Positions 56,483 through 64,000 of a DNA stretch of 64,000 bases are shown piece by piece (the stretch's first letter is position 1; the number at the start of each line of letters is the position of its first letter). Below the pieces are notes generated by a model. It did not search any database, was not told where the DNA came from, and saw only the letters and a program-made list of their open reading frames with translations. Source of the DNA: JAWKWH01 sp963669285 (GTDB lineage Bacteria > Pseudomonadota > Alphaproteobacteria > Rhizobiales > Rhizobiaceae); NCBI GenBank assembly GCA_963669285.2, contig CAXXSI010000023.1, positions 62,001 through 126,000 on the forward strand. Reading direction: 5' to 3'. Both the position numbers and the translations under genes were made by a program.

Positions 56483-58432
56483 TCAGAGCGCGGGAATCAT
56501 GAAGCCGTAAAAGAACTCCGATAACTCGGCATATGCGTTTAGCGGCAGAACGCCGGAAACCTGCTGGTCGGGCCGCACGACAACAATGCAACCGCGCTGG
56601 CGGTCGATGTCTCGCATGTCAAAAATGTCGCCTCGGCCTTTCAGGTCGGCACAGAACATCTTTTCGTAGTCGATCAGGCCATGCCTGCCCTTCGCGGGCA
56701 AAAGAAATTGCGGCAGCGAGGCCAGTTCAAGATCGCGATGGCCTTGCTGAAAGACAGCCCTTGTATCGATCACCGAATCAATATCGGCGGAATGCGGCGT
56801 GTATCTTCGAACCGGAGACTCGGCGTCGTTTGCGAGGAAATCACACAGACGATGGGTCGCGGACGACGGATCAGCGGGATTGTCGGTGTCGGCAAAGGCA
56901 AACAGACGCCAGCGCCCGTCGGCCTCAACGGTGTGGCCCAGATGGACCGGCTTGGCGTCGGCCAACCTGATCGCCGGCGCGGAATGGAAACGCATTCCAA
57001 CCGTAAAGCCCTTTGCCAGATCCTGATGCCTGCCGGTGCCTGATACGATTGACGGCTGGTATCGAAATGCGGTTCCCGCGGTGAAGCGACCATGCCGGGT
57101 GAAGTATTTCTGAAACTCGGCGGGATCGACGGTATCGGCGCTTTGGATCTCCGCTGTTTTGGGCGGTGCGCTGAACATTTTGGCAAATTCGCGATCGAAA
57201 TCGATGAGTTCGCGAGCAATCGCCTGCCGCTCTGTCGAATAGGTCTGCAAAATATCGGGAGTACATTTTCCCGAAAGCACCGAAGCGAGCTTCCAGCCGA
57301 GATTGAAACTGTCGCCCATCGATACGTTCATTCCCTGCCCTGCCTTCGGACTATGGGTATGGCAGGCGTCGCCGGCGATGAACGCGCGCGGGTGGTCTAC
57401 TGCGGGGCCGCCGGTATCGGCATTATCGAACCGGTCGCAAAGGCGCTGGCCGATTTCATAGACCGACCACCAGGCGATCTCACTGACGTCAAGCCGGTAG
57501 GGGTGAATTATCCGGTTGGCTGCAGCGACAAGTTTATCTGTTGAGATATTCTGACTGTCCAAGCGCCTGTTTTTACTTAATTTTTCCAACTCAATATAAA
57601 GCCGCACCATATACCCGCCTTCGCGGGGAATGATGAGCACGTTGCCCTCGTTGGCCGAGTGGATAACCGTCTTGAAACGGATATCGGGGAAATCCGTGAC
57701 GGCCAGAACATCCATCACGCCCCAGGCTTGGTTGGCCGAATCCCCGTGCAGTTCAAGCCCGAGTGCCTTGCGCACCGTGCTGCGTGCGCCGTCGCAGCCA
57801 ACCACATAGTTTGCCCGTACCGTCTCGACCACGCCGTCTTGGCTGTCGGCAAGAGTTTCGAATTGGAGCGAAACCGGAAACTCACCTTCCTCGGCAATCG
57901 AGACGTCCTGCAGGCAGCGCGCATAATAGGGTTCCAGCCGTGTCGGACTGTTGCGCATCGTCTCCAGATAGAAATCATGCACGCGTGCCTGGTTGAGGAT
58001 CACGTGCGGAAATTCCGACAGACCGTCTTCCACATCCTGAATCCTGCCGCTGCGGGCAATTTTCCGCGGATCGGTCACATCCGGTTTCCAGAACACCGTC
58101 TCGTTGACCCAATAGGCTTCCTTGACGACACGTTCTGCAAAGCCGAAGGCCTGAAACATCTCCATGGTGCGGCAGGCGATCCCGTCGGCCTGGCCTACCA
58201 TCAGCGGACCGTGTTTCTGATCAACAATGACCGTTTTGATCTGCGGAAAGGCGGAAAGCTGCGCTGCCAGAGTGAGGCCGGCTGGACCGCAGCCGACAAT
58301 CACAACATCGGCTTGTGGTGGCAGGCTGGCATCCGCTTTTCGCGGCTCGGCATGTTCCGATGGTTCGCAAATGCTCGGATCGCCGGTTCTGAATCCATTG
58401 AGATGGAACTGCATGTTTGACCGCTCCGACAT
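56483..58432 (-). CDS. FAD-dependent aromatic hydroxylase (phenol 2-monooxygenase / 3-hydroxybenzoate 4-monooxygenase type)
   Basis: A large flavoprotein hydroxylase of 649 residues. FAD-binding motifs are VVIVGCGPAGLTLAAQLS (GxGxxG), YVVGCDGARSTVRKALGLEL (DG motif) and RAFIAGDACHTHSPKAGQGM (GD motif). The C-terminal thioredoxin-like domain (about 470-649) is typical of phenol 2-monooxygenase and MobA-type enzymes. It would insert oxygen into a hydroxylated aromatic ring. No ring-cleavage gene is adjacent, so it looks isolated. Confidence 0.88.
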   Translation of the reverse strand: MSERSNMQFHLNGFRTGDPSICEPSEHAEPRKADASLPPQADVVIVGCGPAGLTLAAQLSAFPQIKTVIVDQKHGPLMVGQADGIACRTMEMFQAFGFAERVVKEAYWVNETVFWKPDVTDPRKIARSGRIQDVEDGLSEFPHVILNQARVHDFYLETMRNSPTRLEPYYARCLQDVSIAEEGEFPVSLQFETLADSQDGVVETVRANYVVGCDGARSTVRKALGLELHGDSANQAWGVMDVLAVTDFPDIRFKTVIHSANEGNVLIIPREGGYMVRLYIELEKLSKNRRLDSQNISTDKLVAAANRIIHPYRLDVSEIAWWSVYEIGQRLCDRFDNADTGGPAVDHPRAFIAGDACHTHSPKAGQGMNVSMGDSFNLGWKLASVLSGKCTPDILQTYSTERQAIARELIDFDREFAKMFSAPPKTAEIQSADTVDPAEFQKYFTRHGRFTAGTAFRYQPSIVSGTGRHQDLAKGFTVGMRFHSAPAIRLADAKPVHLGHTVEADGRWRLFAFADTDNPADPSSATHRLCDFLANDAESPVRRYTPHSADIDSVIDTRAVFQQGHRDLELASLPQFLLPAKGRHGLIDYEKMFCADLKGRGDIFDMRDIDRQRGCIVVVRPDQQVSGVLPLNAYAELSEFFYGFMIPAL

Positions 58433-58521
58433 GGGCTGTTGGTTTCATCATGGACCGGTAAAATACCGATGTCGAACAGCCTGACCGATTGGCGATTGCG
58501 GCGCCCGATTTGCCGAGCCTA

Positions 58522-59271
58522 TCAGACCACCTGCGGCGGCAGTTCGACCAGTGCTGCCGGCACGTCGCAGGTCTTTTCGCCGGATTTGCAGATATCGGCG
58601 ATGACGCAGGCTTCGCATTCCGGTTTCCTCGCCTTGCAGCAATAGCGGCCATGCAGGATCAGCCAGTGGTGGGCGTGGTAGAGGTAGTCTTCGGGAATTA
58701 CCCGCATCAGGATCTCTTCGACCTCGTCCGGTGTCTTGCCGGGTGCGAGGCCAAGCCGGTTGCCGATTCGCAAAATGTGCGTATCGACCGCCATTGTTGG
58801 CTGACCGAATGCCATGGAGAGTACAACATTGGCCGTCTTGCGGCCGACACCTGGCAGTGTCACGAGTTCTTCGCGCGTCTGCGGCACGACGCCATCGAAA
58901 TCCTCGATGAGCTTTCTCGACAGGGCGATGACGTTCTTTGCCTTGTTGCGCCAAAGTCCGATGGTGCGGATGTAGTCACCGAGCCGTTCCTCACCCAAAT
59001 CCAACATTTTTTGTGGTGTGTCGGCGATCTTGAACAACTCCCTTGTCGCCCGGTTCACACCAACATCGGTCGCCTGTGCTGAAAGGGCGACGGCAACGAC
59101 CAGCGTGAACGGATTAACATGCTCCAATTCGCCCTTCGGTTCCGGCCTTTGGATGGAAAACCGCCGAAATATCTCGCGAATTTCGGCTTCGGAGTATTTC
59201 GACCGGCGACGCGTCGCTGATCGCGCATTCTTGACCGGCCTGGCGGAATTTTTGGACTTGGGCTTTGTCAT
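58522..59271 (-). CDS. nth: endonuclease III
   Basis: Nth is a DNA glycosylase/AP lyase that removes oxidised pyrimidines. The helix-hairpin-helix with the catalytic Lys is LVTLPGVGRKTANVVLSMAF; the catalytic Asp is in AVDTHILRIGNRLGL; the 4Fe-4S cluster Cys are in RYCCKARKPECEACVIADIC (Cx6Cx2Cx5C). The ATG at 59271 gives a Lys/Arg-rich N-terminus. It is divergent from the DUF2244 gene with 21 bp between starts. Confidence 0.94.
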   Translation of the reverse strand: MTKPKSKNSARPVKNARSATRRRSKYSEAEIREIFRRFSIQRPEPKGELEHVNPFTLVVAVALSAQATDVGVNRATRELFKIADTPQKMLDLGEERLGDYIRTIGLWRNKAKNVIALSRKLIEDFDGVVPQTREELVTLPGVGRKTANVVLSMAFGQPTMAVDTHILRIGNRLGLAPGKTPDEVEEILMRVIPEDYLYHAHHWLILHGRYCCKARKPECEACVIADICKSGEKTCDVPAALVELPPQVV

Positions 59272-59292
59272 CCGGCCTCTATAATCAGAGCC

Positions 59293-59781
59293 ATGGACGA
59301 ACAAAACCCGAAACCTGCCGACGAGCCGATTTTCAGGGCGTTGCTCACACCCTATCGATCGCTGGGCAAGCGCGGTTTTTTCTGGCTGATGGCCTTCGTT
59401 TCAATACTTTGGCTGGGAGTCGGAGCGTTTTTTCTGGCCAAGGGCGCGTGGCCGGTGTTCGGATTTTTCGGCCTTGATGTGCTGGCAATCTACGTCGCCT
59501 TCCGTCTATCCTATCGCGATGCACGCGCACGCGAAGAGGTGACCGTGTCGCGTACCAGCCTGCTGATTCGCAAGGTGGCTCCGTCCGGCAAGACGCGCCA
59601 ACACCTGTTCAATCCGGTCTGGGCGAGGTTCAACGTTTTCCGTCATGACGAGATCGGCATCACCGCCATGGCCGTATCCGGCCGCGGCGATACCGTGCCG
59701 ATCGGCGGTTTCCTCAATCCCGGCGACCGGGAAAGTTTTGCCAGCGCGTTTTCGCGGGCGCTGGCGACGGCGCGGCGTTAG
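59293..59781 (+). CDS. DUF2244 membrane protein
   Basis: A 162-residue protein with two membrane helices (GFFWLMAFVSILWLGVGAFF and WPVFGFFGLDVLAIYVAF), then a soluble end with SYRDARAREEVTVS and GKTRQHLFNPVWARF. This is the DUF2244 pattern, widespread in alphaproteobacteria; no function is known. It shares a short divergent promoter region with nth. Confidence 0.85.
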   Translation: MDEQNPKPADEPIFRALLTPYRSLGKRGFFWLMAFVSILWLGVGAFFLAKGAWPVFGFFGLDVLAIYVAFRLSYRDARAREEVTVSRTSLLIRKVAPSGKTRQHLFNPVWARFNVFRHDEIGITAMAVSGRGDTVPIGGFLNPGDRESFASAFSRALATARR

Positions 59782-59882
59782 AACGTTCGGATGAACAGGC
59801 AGGGCGTGCAAGAATCGGGTGGCGCGAGGTCATCTGGTTGAGCAAGATACCGGCCAGATATTGAGATTTTGGAGCTTCGACA

Positions 59883-60761
59883 ATGAACGCGCAGACAGCC
59901 ATCCTGCAGCACGACATTACCGGCGAACTTGGCGGCGACTACGAGACCGTGCGCCGGGTGATCGAGAAGATCAGCCTTGATTTTCGCGACCAGCCCTCGC
60001 TCGACGCGCTTGCCCATGAGGTCGGCGAAACGCCAACCGGTCTGCAAAAACTGTTCACCCGTTGGGCCGGATTGAGCCCCAAGGCCTTTCTGCAAGCGGT
60101 CACAATCGATCATGCCCGCAAACTGCTCGACGAAGGAACGCCATTGCTAGAAACCGCTCTCGAGGCCGGCCTTTCCGGCCCGGGAAGACTGCACGACTTG
60201 TTTGTGACCCACGAGGCGATGTCACCTGGCGACTACAAGACGCGGGCAGCAGGACTGACAATCCGCCATGGCTTCCACATTTCGCCTTTCGGCATCGCCC
60301 TGATCATGGTCACCGACCGCGGACTGGCGGGACTGGCATTCTGCGACGCGGGTGGTGAGAAAAGTGCGTTGGACGACATGATGAGCCGGTGGCCCAATGC
60401 AAACCACGTTGAAGACATGGCCGCCACCCTGCCCTATGCCGCCAGGGTATTCGATCCCAACCGCTGGCGTGGTGATGAACCGCTACGCGTCGTGCTGATC
60501 GGCACCGATTTTCAGGTGCGTGTCTGGCAGGCGCTGATGAAAATCCCCATGGGCAAGGCGGTCGCCTATTCCGACATCGCCCAGGATATCGGCAAGCCGG
60601 ATGCCAACCGAGCCGTCGGTGCAGCAGTTGGCGCCAACCCGATCTCATTTGTCGTGCCTTGCCACCGGGCTGTCGGTAAATCCGGCGCCTTGACTGGCTA
60701 CCATTGGGGTCTGACGCGCAAACGCGCTATTCTCGGCTGGGAGGCCGGCCAGATCAATTAG
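59883..60761 (+). CDS. AraC-type domain fused to O6-methylguanine-DNA methyltransferase (Ada-like)
   Basis: A 292-residue protein with an N-terminal AraC-like helix-turn-helix region (SLDALAHEVGETPTGLQKLF and ISLDFRDQP) and a C-terminal methyltransferase with PCHR active-site Cys in ISFVVPCHRAVGKSGALTGY. The GTDFQVRVWQALMKIPMGKA block is the methyltransferase family signature. The N-terminal Ada zinc-binding methylphosphotriester domain is absent, so this is the shorter Ada-like form. Confidence 0.9.
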   Translation: MNAQTAILQHDITGELGGDYETVRRVIEKISLDFRDQPSLDALAHEVGETPTGLQKLFTRWAGLSPKAFLQAVTIDHARKLLDEGTPLLETALEAGLSGPGRLHDLFVTHEAMSPGDYKTRAAGLTIRHGFHISPFGIALIMVTDRGLAGLAFCDAGGEKSALDDMMSRWPNANHVEDMAATLPYAARVFDPNRWRGDEPLRVVLIGTDFQVRVWQALMKIPMGKAVAYSDIAQDIGKPDANRAVGAAVGANPISFVVPCHRAVGKSGALTGYHWGLTRKRAILGWEAGQIN

Positions 60762-60966
60762 AGCGCCGGGTGATAATGCTGCATCATTCTACCGAGGGCA
60801 TTATGCGACAGGATCAAGGAAAAAGCGCAGGGCGATGCGGAAGCATCGGTCGAGCATTTTTCTGATGTGGATTGGCGCGAAATGACCCGGCCCGAAGGGT
60901 TTCGCCCCGTTGGGCGCCTGATCGCGCTCGATCCTCGCACGATGCTTTGGCATCGAGCTGCGGTGC
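60762..60966. repeat. intergenic palindromic repeat cluster
   Basis: The gap between the Ada-like gene and the sigma-factor gene holds several small hairpins. CGATGC GGAA GCATCG at 60833-60848 has a tetraloop; a second CGATGC TTTG GCATCG lies about 100 bp further on, near 60940; ATAATGC and GCATTAT form an outer pair near 60773-60804. It resembles a family of dispersed intergenic palindromes, but only this copy is seen. No gene is recognised. Confidence 0.45.
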
Positions 60967-60968
60967 GA

Positions 60969-61907
60969 TCACGTCCAGTCGCGCGCAACGGGGGCGAAAT
61001 AGAATGGCGCAGCATTATCGCCCGGAGCTCTAAGCCCGGAGGCAACGCGCTCAAGCTTGTCGGGATTACGCATGATGTACAGGCCGGAAATCTTGCGCTC
61101 ATCGTCCAGTCTGAATGCCACGGTCTGGAACAGTTCGCCATTGTGAAACGCCAGCATGCCGGGTTCGCCGTTCACCTCGGCGCGTTCGAGCCGGATTGCG
61201 TGTTTTTCAAATCCTTTCAGCAGGCCCATGATCAAGCGGGCGACCGGATCGTGCCCGCGAACGATATTGCGGGCGGCGATCACCTTGCCGCCGCCATCGG
61301 AAACGAACTCGACCTGTTCCGATAACAAGGCCCTGAGCGGTCCGTCGTCGCCGGCTTGGCTGGCAGCACGGAAAGCCGCTTCAAGCCGCTCAATATCGCT
61401 GTCAGCCGGTTTAAACTTCGGTTTGGCAGCAGACAACGACTTGCGCGCACGCTCGGCATGTTTGCGGCAGGCCGATGTGCTCAATCCGATCGTCTCGGCA
61501 ATTTCGGCATAGGGCACCTCATAGATGTCGTGCAGGAAGAATGCTGCGCGCTCCTGCGGTGTCATCTGCTCGAGGCAGCGCATAACCGCATAGGAAAGAT
61601 CCAGCGCTGCATCGGAAGCATTTGCCATGATCGAGTCGTCAGCGCCGACAAGCGGTTCCGGCAACCAGGGGCCGACATAGGTTTCGCGCCTGTGGCTTGC
61701 CGACTTCAACCGGTCAAGCGCCAGTCTTGTCACCACGGTCGACAAGAACCGCGGCGCATCGGCGACGTCATCGGCACCGGAAAAACGGATCCACGCTTCC
61801 TGCACGATGTCTTCCGCGTCGCTCGCTGTTTCCATGTACCGGTAGGCAAGGCGGAACAACCGAGGACGCTCCGCCATGAATGCATCCAGCCTTTCGTCAG
61901 CGTTCAT
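60969..61907 (-). CDS. ECF41-family sigma factor (SigJ-like)
   Basis: An extracytoplasmic-function sigma factor of 312 residues with a C-terminal SnoaL-like extension. Region 2 (LFRLAYRYMETASDAEDIVQ) and region 4 (MTPQERAAFFLHDIYEVPYA with the HTH IAETIGLSTSACRKHAERAR) are complete. The three ECF41 family motifs are all present: WLPEP at residues 81-85, DGGGK at 204-208 and NPDKL at 281-285. ECF41 factors have no classical anti-sigma factor; the C-terminal extension regulates activity. The ATG at 61907 overlaps the CMD-like gene stop by 4 bp. Confidence 0.93.
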   Translation of the reverse strand: MNADERLDAFMAERPRLFRLAYRYMETASDAEDIVQEAWIRFSGADDVADAPRFLSTVVTRLALDRLKSASHRRETYVGPWLPEPLVGADDSIMANASDAALDLSYAVMRCLEQMTPQERAAFFLHDIYEVPYAEIAETIGLSTSACRKHAERARKSLSAAKPKFKPADSDIERLEAAFRAASQAGDDGPLRALLSEQVEFVSDGGGKVIAARNIVRGHDPVARLIMGLLKGFEKHAIRLERAEVNGEPGMLAFHNGELFQTVAFRLDDERKISGLYIMRNPDKLERVASGLRAPGDNAAPFYFAPVARDWT

Positions 61908-62431
61908 GCTGCGTTTATTTCCTCCAGCTCCTTGAGCACCGGTTCGCAGGCGATCCCATGACCAAATCCACGCTTGAACATCGGGAAAAACTGCCCCGAC
62001 AGAACGGCGGTCGACATGCTTGCCAGCCCTTTTTTGCCCCATTTTTGCTCGATTGTTTCAATCAATTCGGCAAGGTCGGGTGTATTGTCCAGCACCGCCG
62101 CGGCATAAGCCTGTCCGAGGGCTGCATCCGGATCCGTCGGCGTGGCGATGAGAATGTCACGGATCGTAGTGTGATCGATACCGCCACGCCCGGCCATGTC
62201 GATGACAAGGCGAAGACATGGTCCGCAGTCGGCACGCATGCACGCGAATAACTTTGCCGCCCAAAAGGCGGATTTCGGTACTTTCGGCGGTTGCGTGAAG
62301 AACGACATGGCAAAGGCGAATTTACGCAATGCCGCAGGATCTGCATCGGCCAGTTCGTGCATGTAGGAGACGTCATAGTCGTACTCGCGGCCCATGGCGT
62401 CGAACTTCCGTTTCAGCCAGGCAGTAATCAT
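61904..62431 (-). CDS. carboxymuconolactone-decarboxylase/AhpD-like protein
   Basis: A 175-residue helical protein with ACMRADCGPCLRLVIDMAGR, where the CxxxxCxxC arrangement includes the AhpD-like CxxC (CGPC), and an overall look of the carboxymuconolactone decarboxylase/AhpD superfamily. Such genes are the typical target partners of ECF41 sigma factors. It overlaps the sigma gene by 4 bp and the membrane-protein gene by 4 bp. Peroxidase-type activity is possible but not shown. Confidence 0.78.
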   Translation of the reverse strand: MITAWLKRKFDAMGREYDYDVSYMHELADADPAALRKFAFAMSFFTQPPKVPKSAFWAAKLFACMRADCGPCLRLVIDMAGRGGIDHTTIRDILIATPTDPDAALGQAYAAAVLDNTPDLAELIETIEQKWGKKGLASMSTAVLSGQFFPMFKRGFGHGIACEPVLKELEEINAA

Positions 62432-62829
62432 GTCGCTTCTCCAAGTTGTTTCATTTGCAAATTGTGCCACACAAACGCGGCCGGGGTTAAGCCGGGTATG
62501 ATGATGATCAACGTATCGCGCGCGATTTCGCCGAAACCGGAATGGCCGTGAAAGAACTCGACGGCATGCAGAACGGCATGTCCGCCGAGAAAAATCGCGG
62601 GGGCGGTCAGAAGAGCGGCCGCAATTGGGCCCCTATGGCGAACCGCAAGCGCCAAACCGGCAGCGCAAGCCAGAAAGGCGATGGCGATGTCGGCAATGAA
62701 ATGACCGTTGAACGGCCCGGTGTGTGTGACGCCCGGCACCGTTTCATACCAGCGCGCGGGCATCATCAGCATGAACAGGCCATTGAAGCCGTGCCAGGCC
62801 GCTACAGCGGACAGAATGAGCTTTTGCAT
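62428..62829 (-). CDS. small DoxX/DUF4345-like membrane protein, first gene of the ECF41 operon
   Basis: A 133-residue membrane protein with four helices: KLILSAVAAWHGFNGLFMLM, HFIADIAIAFLACAAGLALA, AALLTAPAIFLGGHAVLHAV and DTLIIIIPGLTPAAFVWHNL. The ATG at 62829 has GGAGGTG upstream. It is the first gene of the three-gene operon and lies directly behind the ECF41-type promoter. The family name is tentative. Confidence 0.72.
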   Translation of the reverse strand: MQKLILSAVAAWHGFNGLFMLMMPARWYETVPGVTHTGPFNGHFIADIAIAFLACAAGLALAVRHRGPIAAALLTAPAIFLGGHAVLHAVEFFHGHSGFGEIARDTLIIIIPGLTPAAFVWHNLQMKQLGEAT

Positions 62830-62849
62830 TTCGCACCTCCTGACTTCAT

Positions 62850-62876
62850 GACGAGAAAGCGGCGTTGATTGTGACA
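62850..62876 (-). promoter_or_regulatory. ECF41-type promoter of the membrane protein-CMD-sigma operon
   Basis: On the minus strand, TGTCACA is followed after exactly 16 bases by CGTC, the known ECF41 promoter consensus (TGTCACA-N16-CGTC). It ends 20 bp before the first gene's ATG, leaving a short leader that includes the GGAGG ribosome binding site. The sigma factor encoded by this operon should therefore control its own expression. Confidence 0.85.
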
Positions 62877-62964
62877 AGAAAATTTCAGTCGTCCAAAAAA
62901 ACTTGTTGTGGCGCGCGGCCAGTCACGGCGTTAGCTTCAGACGGACCACCGTGGAGACAAACGC

Positions 62965-63852
62965 ATGATCACCGTCATTGGATCCATCAACCTCGATCTC
63001 ATCGGCAACGTCGACCGGCTGCCGGCACCCGGCGAAACCGTGCCGGGAGACCATTTTGTCACCGCGCCCGGCGGAAAGGGCGCCAATCAGGCGCTGGCCG
63101 CACGCCGGGCCGGTGCGCAGGTGCAGATGGTCGGGGCGGTTGGCGATGATGCGTTTGCCACGGAGGCTTTGGAGCTGCTGAACGAAGCCGGTGTCGATCT
63201 GTCGGCAGTACGCGAGAGCAAGGCGGCGACCGGTATCGCGCTCATTCTCGTTGGCAACGACGGTGAGAACATGATCGCGGTTATTCCGGGCGCTAACGGC
63301 ACAGTATTGCCAGGTGACGCGGAAGCCGCGGTCATCGAGCCGGGTGATGTGATGTTGCTTCAGCATGAAGTGCCGCGCGAGACCGTAGAGGCTTCGCTTG
63401 TGGCCGCTCGGCAGGCCGGCGCAGTGTCGATCCTCAATACCGCCCCGTGGCGCAACGGTTGGGTCAGACTGATGGAGCAAGCCGACATCGTTGTCGCCAA
63501 CGAGACCGAATTCGATCTGGCGGCCAAGGGTCTGGACCTCGCCGGCGCGTCCCGCGAAGAAGCGATGACCAGATTTGTCGTCAAGACAGGCCGAACAATC
63601 GTGGTCACGCTTGGTGCGGATGGAGTCGTTGCCGCCACCCCTGACGGGCTATTGCGGGCCGCCGCGCCGAAAATCACGCCCGTCGATACGGTCGGCGCAG
63701 GTGACACGTTCTGCGGCTATCTGGCGGCAAGCCTGGCCGACGGCATGGCGTTGCAGGACGCGATCGCACGCGCAGCAAAGGCCGGGTCGCTTGCCTGCCT
63801 GAAACCCGGTGCACAACCGGCGATCCCGGAAGCAGCGGAAGTGGATAGTTGA
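62965..63852 (+). CDS. rbsK: ribokinase
   Basis: A PfkB-family sugar kinase of 295 residues. The N-terminus ITVIGSINLDLIGNVDRLPA and the glycine-rich APGGKGANQALAARRAGAQV are typical ribokinase blocks, and the catalytic motif is DTVGAGDTFCGYLAASLADG. It would phosphorylate ribose at O5. It is divergent from the ECF41 operon, with 135 bp between the start codons. No ribose transporter is in the window. Confidence 0.9.
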   Translation: MITVIGSINLDLIGNVDRLPAPGETVPGDHFVTAPGGKGANQALAARRAGAQVQMVGAVGDDAFATEALELLNEAGVDLSAVRESKAATGIALILVGNDGENMIAVIPGANGTVLPGDAEAAVIEPGDVMLLQHEVPRETVEASLVAARQAGAVSILNTAPWRNGWVRLMEQADIVVANETEFDLAAKGLDLAGASREEAMTRFVVKTGRTIVVTLGADGVVAATPDGLLRAAAPKITPVDTVGAGDTFCGYLAASLADGMALQDAIARAAKAGSLACLKPGAQPAIPEAAEVDS

Positions 63853-64000
63853 CGTCTCCGGATGCGTGACAAGGCGGTTCGTATGGCGGTTTATCCGACT
63901 ATTGTTCTGCGGGGCGGTTTAGACAATATCGGCTGATTGTTGTCAGGCTGCGTTCAAATTCCCCGGATTGTCGTCTGCAACCGCGGCATCGACCGATTGG
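63853..64000. other. end of window, no gene recognised
   Basis: These 148 bp after ribokinase hold no gene start, hairpin or repeat that can be supported; a gene could begin in the next window. Confidence 0.5.

Noticed and set aside
63950..63985. tRNA-like TpsiC sequence (GTTCAAATTCC)
   Set aside because: No matching acceptor stem, D arm or anticodon arm could be built around it.
1..64000. CRISPR arrays, prophage or integrase genes
   Set aside because: No regularly spaced direct repeats and no phage or integrase protein motif were found on either strand.

Overview
The window is chromosomal DNA of an alphaproteobacterium, most likely a Hyphomicrobiales (Rhizobiales) relative. The inference rests on the five-gene F0 ATP synthase block atpI-B-E-b'-b, the rph/rdgB/hemW group facing hrcA-grpE, glyQ and glyS as separate genes, a BacA/SbmA transporter, and small families such as DUF2007 and DUF2244. 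No plasmid, phage or transposase gene and no RNA gene was recognised.

Layout. 1-6.5 kb: tail of a membrane protein, glyS, a small secreted ORF, a fasciclin protein, a CDGSH iron-sulfur protein, glyQ and a radical SAM protein. 6.7-15.1 kb: moaB, ispE, an S49 peptidase, a tRNA-methyltransferase-like enzyme, DUF2007, ispB, a TPR-LysM protein, a small Cys-rich secreted protein and rnhB. 15.1-29 kb: the F0 operon, a SleB-type hydrolase, der with a YfgM-like partner, NnrU, a DksA/TraR zinc-finger protein, a polysaccharide deacetylase, bacA, an MFS transporter and gyrB. 29-35.7 kb: a membrane protein with a phosphatase-like partner, a cytochrome P450, yraN, rsmI and an LppC-like lipoprotein.

36-48.9 kb is the accessory highlight: two divergent arms of sugar-acid catabolism. 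The minus arm holds a 2-hydroxyacid dehydrogenase, an enolase-superfamily dehydratase and an SDR. The plus arm holds a DenD-like dehydrogenase and, after a GntR regulator, a complete TRAP transporter followed by two phytanoyl-CoA-dioxygenase-family oxygenases flanking a UxaA-type dehydratase, and a beta-hydroxyacid dehydrogenase. The two oxygenases suggest an unusual modified acid substrate. 48.9-64 kb returns to housekeeping (hemW, rdgB, rph, hrcA, grpE, nth), with a TRIC channel, adenosine kinase, a flavin hydroxylase, an AraC-methyltransferase fusion, a three-gene ECF41 sigma-factor operon with a recognisable autoregulated promoter, and ribokinase.

Two families of short palindromic elements flanked by TA (MITE-like) are visible. 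One has three copies (22.1, 35.7 and 54.5 kb) and the other has one copy (14.1 kb). Two copies of the first family end inside the stop codon of the neighbouring gene. A technical point matters for reuse: about 25 or more single-base indels break otherwise healthy housekeeping genes, nearly all left of 26.1 kb. They look like sequencing or assembly errors rather than pseudogenes, so genes there are given as whole loci spanning the shifts.
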